Shown: piece by piece, positions 33,501 through 40,280 of the stretch
Layout of the letters: each line of letters opens with the position of its first letter
Numbering within the stretch: position 1 is the first letter of the stretch
Assembly (NCBI RefSeq): GCF_035582795.1
Contig: NC_134379.1
Coordinates: forward strand, 2,294,001 to 2,358,000
Origin: Mycteria americana
Lineage: Eukaryota > Chordata > Aves > Ciconiiformes > Ciconiidae
Length of the DNA: 64,000 nucleotides
Direction: 5' to 3'
The notes under the pieces: model-generated
The model's database searches: none
The model's input: the letters and a program-made list of their open reading frames with translations, nothing else
Told to the model about the DNA's origin: nothing
Position numbers and translations under genes: made by a program

Positions 33501-36426
33501 GAGAGAAGTATTCTAGCTCAGAGGCATGTGCTTGGAAGGTTAATTTTATCTTTTAAAGGATTTTGTTACAAGGTAATTTTATGCACAGCCTTGTGGTTTT
33601 TCACTGCAAATTACAGGATGACCTTCTCATTTGCTTCACTCATGCATTTGGTAAACAAATATTAGAGTGCCTTTATTAATTTGATTGATCTACTTAAAGA
33701 TTAAAGGGTGTTTTTTTTCAGGATTCCAATTATTCTCCAGCTATTCAGCAGGGGAGCGTGATCAGCATACCTAGAGTATGGATTAAGAGTACACGTGTTC
33801 TGTGACCACACCATTTTTTTAAGCTTCTTGCATTTCTAGTCGTTGTGTTTATTTGCACTACTATCTGCAAGCAAAGCTTCCACAGTTTTATACCATCCTT
33901 ACGCAAAGTTTTAAATTATCATTTATCCTGTGGCTGAAATGTAAGATTGTGTACCGGAAAAATGACTATACTAATTTATTACTTATTTGCAGGCTTATTC
34001 CCCCATCCTTTGCCTCGCTTTAACCTGAGCTTGTGTATGGCTGGTGACCTTAATTCTTCTATGCTTTGGTTAACCTTAATATCCCATTTTGTACTGCTGT
34101 GCCATATTCTAGCTTCAGAAAAACCTTCAGAAAGAATAACAACTGCCCTTTTTTGATCAGGCAATAATACGGAATTCAGGACAATAAACACTGATACAGA
34201 CACCACTTCAAATACAAACTCGTGAAAGCTGTGCTGGCCGATGGCTCGTTTCCTTGCAGCTGCACAAATAGTTGTTGCATACCACTGTTTATCTTCGTCC
34301 AGTTCTTAATACGCTGCAGTTGAAATGTAGCAGCCGCCGCCTGGGCTCTTTCCTCAGAACTTTCTTCCCCTTTTGATGTGGGAACGTGGAACTTAAGAAT
34401 TCCTTCCTTTGTAGTCTAACCCTTTTTCAAGAGCTTGAGTGCTATAAATTAATGCTGATGGAGATTGCATAGCAGGATTGCAAATACATACTAATGGCTT
34501 TGATTAAATCACGCATCAGTTTATGAGAAAATGAAATATGTCATCCCTGCCGTGTTGCCGGTTGTGATACCGTGGCTCTCGGTAGCAACCAGATCAATAA
34601 TTTTTATCATGATGTCTGAAACTTCTTCAGTCACTGAGAATGCCTAAATTTTATTGTCTTGTTTCTTTAGCCAGATGAAAACTCACTGGATTTCTCTTCT
34701 TGTATGCTGCGTCCAGGGATTAAAAATGCCCAAGATCTTGCCTGTGGAGTGTGCCTCCTAAACGTGGATTCAAGAAGTAAAGTGAGTATAATGGCCTCTA
34801 CTGTGAAACTAATTTTTAATTTACAGTTTGGACTTTCATTTAGGTCTTGGGTGTATTTAAAAAATTTTCACGGCTATAATTTGTAACTGGAAGTGGCAAA
34901 GGCAAAATCTGACCTACAGATGGAACTCAAATAGTCAATGTCCTATATTCATTGGGCTTTGGGTGTGACACGGATGTGGATAAAGGGTTGAGTTAAATTG
35001 TTCATAATGGGGAGGAAACTGGGATACTAAGACTTAAAAAGTATATATATTTTTTTAAAAATAAAAATCTTTTCGTGACTTTTCTTTATGAAATGCATCT
35101 CTGAGGATCACCAGGAGGGGACTATTGCAATTAACAGAGCTGGGAGGGAATCCCAGGATATGTACAGAGCAATGCCAACCCATTAACATATATCGGCAGT
35201 TTTGCTGACTTTTTGGTTTCAACGTTATTTCAGAAAGAAGAGAAACCTGTGGAAGAGCTTCCTAGAAAAGTATGAACCTGTAAAAAACATACTCTTTATA
35301 GAATCATTCTTAGTTGAGTGTGGAAGGCTGAACTGCTAACTGGCCTTCAGCTGTCATTCTCAATTGCACCAATCATGAATCCTTTTCTTCTAGTCATTTT
35401 TTGTGACCGTAACACTTGATCCGATCAACTAACATGCTCTAGAGCCTCCCCTTTGTCTTGTCTGCATGCTTGTATCTTGTGAACAGCTTTCTGGTTTTGT
35501 GCTACTTCTGTGGTGTGGTAGAAAATTCACTGCAGTGAGTTTCTGAATTTGTAGCTGCCTGTGTGTCTGTTGCAGAAGGGGGGGAACCGTAGGGGGGGTT
35601 TGCTACAAATATTGACTTTTGGCTATACGTAGTAGGCAATGGCATTTTTAGAAATCTGCAGGAAATCCAGGGTGTGGGGAACAGGGTTAGAATATTTTTT
35701 AAAGTAGGTAGCTGTGAAGCATTGGAAAGTATCTCCTAGCAACAAACACCAAGATGCTTTAAGCTCGTTCATGGCTTCACACACTCTGTTCAGAAGCTCC
35801 TGTTGCAAAGCAGATCCAATTAACAGAAGAAAGTAGATCCAATTCAACCTGAAATACCACTAATATCAAGAATTGCACCTGCCTAAATCACAGCAGAATC
35901 TGAGCCAGTGAAATAAATGCAGTAGCTATCTACTGGCTGGCAGAACAAGCGTTTATCTTGCATGGATACGTAGCAGAAGTAGAAGATGCATGAAACAAGG
36001 TGAGTTAGTTGCCAGGTGTCAGATCAGGCAGCATGCTAACCAGAGGGCTCCCTTAATACGGGGTGTAACAGGCAAAGTGTGCATCAGGTGTGATGGCTGG
36101 AGTTTTTGTCCACCTGCAAACACTTTGCAGACTAAAATAAAATTTTGTTTATTGGGTGGCCTGTTCAGAGTGAGAGGGTCCTACCATGCTGTGCCATTCT
36201 GGGTGATACCTGTGCCGTACCCATTTTCCACTCTAGTTTCTAGATCCTGGAGTAGATGAGACTGTCACACGTGTTTCAATTCTTGTTATTTTAGGCCTTT
36301 AATTCGGAAACGGATAACTTTAAGCTGGCGTATGGAGGGCACCAATACCATGCAAGCTGTGCAAATTTCTGGATCAACTGCGTGGAGCCAAAACCTCCAG
36401 GTCTCATTTTGCCAGACCTGCTCTGA
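557..36426 (+). CDS. SYNRG: Synergin gamma (AP-1 gamma-ear-binding EH-domain protein), 22 exons, 5' end missing
   Basis: Synergin gamma is a cytosolic partner of the AP-1 clathrin adaptor at the trans-Golgi network and endosomes. It binds the gamma-adaptin and GGA ear domains and works with aftiphilin and HEATR5-type proteins (established knowledge). I recognise it from the Met/Gln-rich start, a charged helix around residues 85-130 of the visible protein, an EH domain at about 345-436, repeated DFxDF-type motifs between about 190 and 1100, and the C-terminus ending in PDLL. The 22 exons join without a frame break to give about 1,388 residues; the human main isoform is about 1,314. All introns are GT-AG. 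The start codon and a short N-terminus lie upstream of position 1, because the first visible exon begins inside a codon. Downstream lies DUSP14 in tail-to-tail orientation, as in human 17q12. Exon numbers used below assume one upstream coding exon. Confidence 0.97.
1930..2048 (+). CDS. SYNRG: SYNRG exon 3
   Basis: This 119-nt exon encodes a Met-, Gln- and Pro-rich low-complexity segment ([15 protein letters not shown] and onward), a hallmark of the synergin gamma N-terminus. It starts after TTGCAG and ends ATGCAG before GTGCGT. It enters in phase 1 and leaves in phase 0. Confidence 0.93.
2049..3970 (+). other. SYNRG: SYNRG intron 3
   Basis: This is a 1.9-kb AT-rich intron. Short open frames near 3300-3780 have no recognisable homology. 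The acceptor is TTGTTCTAG after a long A-run near 3929. I see no repeat or RNA gene. Confidence 0.75.
3971..4101 (+). CDS. SYNRG: SYNRG exon 4
   Basis: This 131-nt exon encodes the Gly/Met/Pro-rich segment ending in [14 protein letters not shown], where the charged coiled-coil-like helix begins. It starts in phase 0 and ends two bases into a Gln codon before GTAAGT. Confidence 0.94.
4390..4440 (+). mobile_element. CR1 LINE 3'-end fragment in intron 4
   Basis: The stretch 'cttaaaggtcttttccaacc' followed by 8-bp units of the ATTCTATG type is the characteristic 3' terminus of avian CR1 retrotransposons. Only about 50 bp remain, oriented with the element's 3' end to the right. It lies about 50 bp upstream of exon 5 and is old and non-functional. 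Confidence 0.85.
4492..4597 (+). CDS. SYNRG: SYNRG exon 5
   Basis: This 106-nt exon encodes a highly charged helix ([20 protein letters not shown] and onward to [10 protein letters not shown]), predicted as a single coiled-coil-like alpha helix. The acceptor is GCTTCAG and the donor is AAG followed by GTATGT. It leaves in phase 0. Confidence 0.95.
4598..5211 (+). other. SYNRG: SYNRG intron 5
   Basis: This short 0.6-kb AT-rich intron has no recognised element. Confidence 0.75.
5212..5323 (+). CDS. SYNRG: SYNRG exon 6
   Basis: This 112-nt exon encodes [20 protein letters not shown] and continues to the Lys/Pro-rich HPKKP. This is a strongly conserved synergin block between the charged helix and the first adaptor-ear motif. 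The donor CCAG/GTTTGT is weaker than most in this gene. Confidence 0.94.
5324..6471 (+). other. SYNRG: SYNRG intron 6
   Basis: This is a 1.15-kb AT-rich intron. An open frame running from about 6264 into exon 7 is intronic sequence that happens to lack stops. I see nothing else. Confidence 0.75.
6472..6771 (+). CDS. SYNRG: SYNRG exon 7
   Basis: This 300-nt exon has symmetric phase (1-1). It encodes a Ser/Pro/Gln-rich disordered region. The first acidic-Phe motif, DDEEFSDF, lies at about 6525-6548; motifs of this type bind the gamma-adaptin and GGA ear domains. The exon ends NIHKPG before GTAACT. Because the phase is symmetric it could be skipped without a frameshift. Confidence 0.94.
6772..7498 (+). 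other. SYNRG: SYNRG intron 7
   Basis: This is a 0.7-kb intron with no recognised repeat or RNA gene. Confidence 0.75.
7499..7723 (+). CDS. SYNRG: SYNRG exon 8
   Basis: This 225-nt exon (phase 1-1) encodes a disordered stretch including [12 protein letters not shown] and IAVEECG, matching the segment before the EH domain. The donor is TGTG/GTGAGC at 7724. The frame stays open into the intron until TAA at 7780-7782, so intron retention would give a protein cut before the EH domain. I chose the donor because splicing to exon 9 restores the conserved [10 protein letters not shown] junction. Confidence 0.92.
7724..10458 (+). other. SYNRG: SYNRG intron 8
   Basis: This 2.7-kb intron contains a CR1 fragment (about 8325-8611) and an A-run with G-rich tail near 9098-9125. 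The remainder is unremarkable. Confidence 0.75.
8325..8611 (+). mobile_element. CR1 LINE 3' fragment in intron 8
   Basis: This stretch carries the classic CR1 end of the reverse-transcriptase ORF plus 3' UTR: 'aggacgagaggaaatggcct', then a peptide reading [20 protein letters not shown] and GWNRLP-like residues, then 'ggttggactctatgatctta' and the 8-bp ATTCTGTG terminus. It is 5'-truncated like most avian CR1 copies, in the same orientation as SYNRG, and cannot be active. Confidence 0.95.
10459..10536 (+). CDS. SYNRG: SYNRG exon 9
   Basis: This 78-nt exon (phase 1-1) encodes [21 protein letters not shown] and the entry to the EH domain. The acceptor is GTTTAG and the donor is CCAG/GTAAAC. It is conserved with the segment just before the first EH helix. 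Confidence 0.93.
10537..11240 (+). other. SYNRG: SYNRG intron 9
   Basis: This is a 0.7-kb very AT-rich intron with no recognised element. Confidence 0.75.
11241..11437 (+). CDS. SYNRG: SYNRG exon 10 (EH domain)
   Basis: This 197-nt exon encodes the core of the Eps15-homology domain: [20 protein letters not shown], the [16 protein letters not shown] helix with the Trp that lines the NPF-peptide pocket in EH domains, and the [21 protein letters not shown] helix. EH domains bind Asn-Pro-Phe motifs; the synergin EH domain is reported to bind SCAMP1. It leaves in phase 0 at GTATGA. Confidence 0.97.
11438..12314 (+). other. SYNRG: SYNRG intron 10
   Basis: This is a 0.9-kb intron. Short open frames have no recognisable homology, and I see no repeat. 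Confidence 0.75.
12315..12563 (+). CDS. SYNRG: SYNRG exon 11
   Basis: This 249-nt exon (phase 0-0) starts [20 protein letters not shown] and encodes a Pro/Met/Ala-rich linker after the EH domain. It is more GC-rich than its surroundings. The donor is CAG/GTTAGC. Confidence 0.95.
12564..13405 (+). other. SYNRG: SYNRG intron 11
   Basis: This is a 0.8-kb AT-rich intron with nothing recognised. Confidence 0.75.
13406..13542 (+). CDS. SYNRG: SYNRG exon 12
   Basis: This 137-nt exon encodes two acidic-Phe motifs: DDDFQEFQD (about 13421-13447) and DDSFTDFQ (about 13469-13492). The donor AG/GTAGTA is suboptimal but joins to exon 13 in frame to make SV at the junction. Confidence 0.93.
13543..16011 (+). 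other. SYNRG: SYNRG intron 12
   Basis: This 2.5-kb AT-rich intron has an A/T-rich simple stretch near 14705-14733. I see no RNA gene or recognised transposon. Confidence 0.75.
16012..16130 (+). CDS. SYNRG: SYNRG exon 13
   Basis: This 119-nt exon encodes [12 protein letters not shown], then the first KYxxF element, DKYAVFKGI (16064-16090). The donor is GGAG/GTAAAA. Confidence 0.94.
16310..16372 (+). CDS. SYNRG: SYNRG exon 14
   Basis: This 63-nt exon (phase 1-1) encodes the second KYxxF element, DKYSAFREL (16318-16344), followed by EQPSESKYL. Being short and frame-neutral, it is a plausible cassette exon. Confidence 0.93.
16373..18879 (+). other. SYNRG: SYNRG intron 14
   Basis: This is a 2.5-kb AT-rich intron. 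An antisense open frame overlapping its 3' end and exon 15 is a shadow of the coding exon. No repeat recognised. Confidence 0.75.
18880..19830 (+). CDS. SYNRG: SYNRG exon 15 (large adaptor-motif exon)
   Basis: This 951-nt exon (phase 1-1) is the largest coding exon in the window and encodes about 317 disordered residues. Motifs in order: DDGFTDF (18916-18936), DEFGEF (19209-19226), DDFADF (19272-19289), DKYNAL (19335-19352), TKYDIFKQL (19440-19466) and DDDFADF (19533-19553). The 3' part, with [20 protein letters not shown] and the Asp/Ser-rich block to GQHPPAA, is the most conserved non-domain part of synergin gamma. The donor is GCAG/GTGAGG. Confidence 0.97.
23303..23321 (+). repeat. Poly(A) tract in SYNRG intron 15
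   Basis: This is a run of 19 A followed by a further A-rich stretch. It is simple sequence with no sign of a processed gene beside it. Confidence 0.85.
26680..26698 (+). repeat. Poly(A) tract in SYNRG intron 15
   Basis: This is a run of 19 A. I see no processed pseudogene or retrotransposon body upstream of it. Confidence 0.85.
28595..29191 (+). CDS. SYNRG: SYNRG exon 16
   Basis: This 597-nt exon (phase 1-1) encodes [42 protein letters not shown] and [13 protein letters not shown]. The compound motif [10 protein letters not shown] (28921-28950) and [18 protein letters not shown] (from 29053) follow. It ends with [14 protein letters not shown] before GTAAGC. Confidence 0.96.
29547..29710 (+). 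CDS. SYNRG: SYNRG exon 17
   Basis: This 164-nt exon encodes [19 protein letters not shown], a basic Ser-rich stretch with likely phosphosites, then [12 protein letters not shown] with a fifth KY-containing element (29678-29695). It begins the conserved C-terminal module. It leaves in phase 0 at GTAAGG. Confidence 0.96.
29711..30449 (+). other. SYNRG: SYNRG intron 17
   Basis: This is a 0.7-kb AT-rich intron with nothing recognised. Confidence 0.75.
30450..30503 (+). CDS. SYNRG: SYNRG exon 18
   Basis: This 54-nt exon (phase 0-0) encodes [18 protein letters not shown], an amphipathic helix at the start of the conserved C-terminal helical region. The acceptor is CAAATAG and the donor is CAA/GTAAGT. 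Confidence 0.94.
30504..31246 (+). other. SYNRG: SYNRG intron 18
   Basis: This is a 0.7-kb intron with nothing recognised. Confidence 0.75.
31247..31343 (+). CDS. SYNRG: SYNRG exon 19
   Basis: This 97-nt exon encodes [20 protein letters not shown] and [13 protein letters not shown], part of the nearly invariant C-terminal helical domain. The donor is CTAG/GTATGT. Confidence 0.96.
31632..31780 (+). CDS. SYNRG: SYNRG exon 20
   Basis: This 149-nt exon encodes [20 protein letters not shown], then [20 protein letters not shown], then SFMSLAALT. These helices show typical amphipathic spacing. The sequence looks essentially the same as mammalian synergin gamma. The donor is ACG/GTAAGA. Confidence 0.96.
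31781..34670 (+). other. SYNRG: SYNRG intron 20
   Basis: This is a 2.9-kb intron. A purine-rich patch near 32330-32450 is the only compositional oddity. No transposon or RNA gene recognised. Confidence 0.75.
34671..34781 (+). CDS. SYNRG: SYNRG exon 21
   Basis: This 111-nt exon (phase 0-0) encodes [20 protein letters not shown] followed by [17 protein letters not shown]. The CGVC pair (34743-34754) is the first half of a possible zinc-binding knuckle completed in exon 23. Confidence 0.95.
34782..35233 (+). other. SYNRG: SYNRG intron 21
   Basis: This is a 0.45-kb intron with a (TA)-rich stretch near 35041-35052. Confidence 0.75.
35234..35269 (+). CDS. SYNRG: SYNRG exon 22 (36-nt small exon)
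   Basis: This 36-nt exon (phase 0-0) encodes [12 protein letters not shown]. It is flanked by TTTCAG and GTATGA. Its size and frame neutrality make it a candidate alternatively spliced exon. It lengthens the loop between the CxxC in exon 21 and the His/Cys cluster in exon 23. Confidence 0.88.
35270..36294 (+). other. SYNRG: SYNRG intron 22
   Basis: This is a 1.0-kb intron. G-runs near 35578-35600 are the only feature seen. Confidence 0.75.
36295..36426 (+). CDS. SYNRG: SYNRG exon 23 (last coding exon)
   Basis: This 132-nt coding part starts [15 protein letters not shown] and encodes [14 protein letters not shown], then ends [10 protein letters not shown] with TGA at 36424-36426. The His/Cys residues (codons at 36340, 36349, 36358 and 36379) pair with the exon 21 CxxC. 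The acceptor is TATTTTAG. Confidence 0.97.
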   Translation, partial: AFNSETDNFKLAYGGHQYHASCANFWINCVEPKPPGLILPDLL

Positions 36427-37310
36427 AAGTAGTTGCACTGAAGATGGAGTATCGGGTCTAATAATGCAGGACCCTTGGGGTAAATGGTGTGATAGGGTAA
36501 GTGGAAAGGCTTGAGGTGTGGTTAGTGTTTGAAATGTTTCGGTTTGATTTTTGTACTGTAACGGGTTAAAGCCACTGTCACATACAAAGTGCTCGTGAAG
36601 AATTTCACTTGAAATGGCCAGGGTTTCAGAAATAACCAGAAAAAAATGTAGTGTGGCAAAAAATGCGGCATTTCAGTCTTTCTCAAGATGAAAGCGGGTA
36701 GTCTTTGTCTAAAAAGCAGTCTGCTAACCAAGTGCATAAACCTCTGAGAGAGGCCAGTACCTAGCTTCCAAGAAAAACTGAAATGTTAGACTGATTTGCA
36801 TAGAAGTGACCACTTAAATACTTGAAGTACATATTTGCAAACAAATCTTTTCTTTAATGTTTTTGGTATATGGACCATGATGTTTTTCTTTAGATATTTG
36901 CTGCTATAATATTACAGTGCATACAATGCACGAGTCACAGTAACTTTCAAGGCAAAATGAATTATTGACTTAAAAGGAATGAGACTGCAGAGAGCTGTTG
37001 TATATTTATACTTCCACTGTTCTGTGTTGTAAATTATACTGTATTTGTATGCATAACTGGTTAGTACTGGGGGATAAGGACTTGAAAAAATTGTTGAACT
37101 TTTCCCTGTAACATCTGGATTCTTTAGTACAGGCAGCTGGATTTTAAAACTTGGAGTCTTTGGTACTCTGTTATAAATACAGACAAACTCCTTCCTTGGA
37201 CTTGTCCTGAACTACAGGTATGATTTGTTGTGTTCCACCTGGCCCTTTGGTAGTTGTGTGGCTGCATCACCATTGAAAATTGGACTCCACTGATACAGCG
37301 TGTCTGCTCC

Positions 37311-37340
37311 TGTGTGTGTGTATATATATATATATATATA
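37311..37340 (+). repeat. (TG)5(TA)10 microsatellite in SYNRG 3' UTR
   Basis: Five TG units run directly into ten TA units. Such compound repeats are often polymorphic in length. Confidence 0.95.
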
Positions 37341-39871
37341 ACCTTTTTTGGACATTAATACGCTTTTCTTGATGGGATGTCTGCGTGTAACTTGTGCAGT
37401 CTAGCGCTATCTGTAATAACGTGTTTCTCTGACTCAGAACTGGCAGCACAAGATGGCCCTTAGCTCCTGCTACGGGTGGGTGTGATTTAGCACTGAAGTT
37501 GCTCTTCTCAAGCAGGCTGTTTTCTGAAGCAGGCTATTGCACACCTGCCCTTTCCTTGCTTGTGGTAGGCACACATAACTGGACAGGAGGAGGTTAGTAT
37601 AACAGACTATCACAAAATGTTCCCCGTACATCTGAAGTACCTGATTCTCTCTTCAGATACAATATCCAGATGACAGAGCGATCAGCTTTAGTGCTAGTTA
37701 CAGAATGTTAAACCTAGTGGGAGCTTCATGGCATTATTACGAGAGCCTTATCACTCTACAGTCTTACTCAGTCTGCAGTGAATGAAGTGGGGTGTGTATC
37801 CATCGGGTACAACTTGCTTCTTAATTCTTTGACTTAAGTTTCTCAGATCTCTAGAAAATCTCCCTTCTCTCCAAAGATATCAACAGCTTTTCCAAGTTAA
37901 TCTTGCCTCCATTGTGAGTAGCTGACGCTGACCAGTGGTTATTTGCTGAAACAGAAATTACAATGAGGAAAAATGATGCTTCGTATTTAAAAAAAAAAAG
38001 GGGAGGGGCTTAGTTATACTAAACTATTCATTATATCAAATGAAACAATCTTGGCTAATGGGAGTGCTAGGTGTCTGGCCCCTTATTTACACAAATTAAA
38101 ATAAATCTTTCTGCTGCCTGAAATTAGCTCATTCATAAAATAAGCAACTCGTGCCTCTAGTCGCAAGCTCAAGCTAATCAGGTGGCAGATTTTCAATAGT
38201 GTGACAGTGACTGCCTGCCTTCTGTTGCCCAGTAATTATCAAAAAAAAGGGCAGTCACTCATTGCTTGCTCCCTGTTTCATTTATTAGGTGTGAAATAGT
38301 CACGGCAGTCAGCACCATAGCTTTTGACCACATACGTTGTTTTCCATCATAATTAGGGGCTGCTGTATGCATCCCCAGGGCCAGTATCCCTATGGATGTT
38401 TGGGGTCTGCTCAGCGCAGTAAGCCGGCGCTCGCTTTTGCATACTGGCTTACAGAAGCACTTAAGCATTGTCTGACTTCAAGCAAATGCCTCGTCTTGCC
38501 GGTAGCAAGGGGACTTCTCAAGTGGTTTTGAGTATCTGGCTGACGCAAAGGCTGTTGCTGATGAAATGCTATACTGGGAAAAGGGAGTTTATTGTTAGCG
38601 TGGGTTTCCACCACAGTTCCTGAACACTTAGCTAGATAGGATTTTTTTTCTAATTAAAAGAGAATGCCACAAATAAGAGGCCACAATGTGAAACTTAAAG
38701 CAACCAGTATTTCACATACAGTACCAGCTATATTGCCATAAAAGCATTTTTCAGTGATGTTTCTCTTGTACTTGTTAAGCAAGTAAGTTCCCTCTCTGAG
38801 ATGTATCCAGCGCGTCTTTTGGCCCATAAAAATAAGGAATCGACATTTACAATTATAATTGCAGCAGAGCTTACTGAAGTATGACACTACCGCTTGCTTG
38901 CTCCCTACAGAAGGGAAAGCAGCAGGCAACATTACTGTGTTTGTGGCAAGCAGAAAGCGTTCTTCTGAACTGAACACCTTGACGTCATGGGAATACACCA
39001 AATGTTGTGCAGGTAGATACCCTTGATAAAGGCATTGCACAATGAGGATCGTCTCCCTTACAGATCCCAGTCATTACCATGACTCACTGTGGCATTCGGC
39101 ATCTTCTCAGATATTACATTGCCAGCCAAAGCCCAGTGTCCTTGCAATCTGTATCCAAGGTTACAGTATTTTCTACAGTGCATTGTAACAGACCACGTTC
39201 CCCTGCTTCCTTTGCATACAGGCTAACGGACACGCTGCCTTTTGCTTTGGTTTGGGTTGAATTTTATAAATGTAACTGCTTTTTCTGCATGTATTCTTTC
39301 ACTAGGAAAAAAGTGAGAAATGTGGTTTTCTTTTTTTTTTTTTTAATGTATGTGTTCTCTGGAGCTGCCTTGGGGTTACCTACGGAAAGTAATTTTTCTA
39401 TGTATTTGTGTATATTTTGAATTTTAACAGGTTATTCGCTTGGTTATTTAATGTATATATCACTTTGCCCGGCTGTATTCCTGATGCTTCTGTGCTGCCT
39501 TCGTGTGTTGCCGTTTTTCCTTGGTGGGGGGAGCGAGCGGACTGCTCCGGCCTATTCCCCTGCCCGTCCATTGCCGTGGTTTGGTTTGAGTGTCCCCCCA
39601 AGCTTGTTGGCCCGTATCGGCTGTAGCCGCTCGGAGGTTATTTGTGGCGTGGGAATTGTTCCGTTCTGCACTTGGCCATTCGCCGACTTTCCCTCTCTGG
39701 CAGCAGCTTCTCTTCACCTGGGTTTGTTCTGAGCAGCCCCTTCCTTGCAAGTCGTGCGGTATATATGTGAAGCGATAGTGAAGTTCGACCTAAGGTTGAG
39801 AAAGAAGTTCATGAAAACCCGCGGAATGCGCCGCTTTCTAGTTAGCCGCATGTCAGATTAATTAAACTGGA

Positions 39872-39895
39872 AATAAAAACTGCCTTTTCAATAAA
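39872..39895 (+). terminator. SYNRG: Possible alternative SYNRG polyadenylation signals
   Basis: Two AATAAA hexamers sit 18 bp apart at 39872-39877 and 39890-39895. They could mark an earlier cleavage site than the one near 40.28 kb. The downstream sequence is less clearly GT-rich. Confidence 0.45.
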
Positions 39896-40253
39896 AGCTG
39901 CTATTGCACAAACTACTTCTTCTGAAAGATTTTTTCGCTCCCTGGGCCTGTATTTAATTCCAGTTCTCAATATTAAAATATAAATGTCATAATTTTATGA
40001 AGAAAAGTGGTCAGAAAACTTGTCTTTATAGTGTGACTCTTTTTTCTTCCCTCTGGGTGAATGTTATTTGTCTTGTAGAAGTGGTTTTGCGATTAGTAGT
40101 TGGAGCTGTTTCGGTTTGTGCTATGCTGGAGCCACTGCTGGTATTTTAAATCCAATGAGAGTAGGTGTTATTAATGGACTTTAGTACATTGTTTACTTCC
40201 TTAATTCTTGCAATGCTTTATAAATCCTTTGTTGAGATTCAAACCTTGTTTTC

Positions 40254-40259
40254 AATAAA
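40254..40259 (+). terminator. SYNRG: SYNRG polyadenylation signal (AATAAA)
   Basis: AATAAA is followed about 25-40 bp later by a GT-rich stretch (cttgtgaagtggcttgtt), the usual arrangement for a cleavage site near 40275-40280. Confidence 0.6.
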
Positions 40260-40280
40260 GAGCTCATTTCATATCTGACC

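Larger units (their letters stand above)
36427..40280 (+). other. SYNRG: SYNRG 3' UTR (predicted)
   Basis: The stretch from the stop codon to the inferred cleavage site is about 3.8 kb. It includes a (TG)5(TA)10 tract at 37311-37340 and a GC-richer patch at about 39470-39760. I see no coding exon. The extent is inferred from the polyadenylation signal, not observed. Earlier signals at 39872 and 39890 could give a slightly shorter transcript. Confidence 0.65.
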
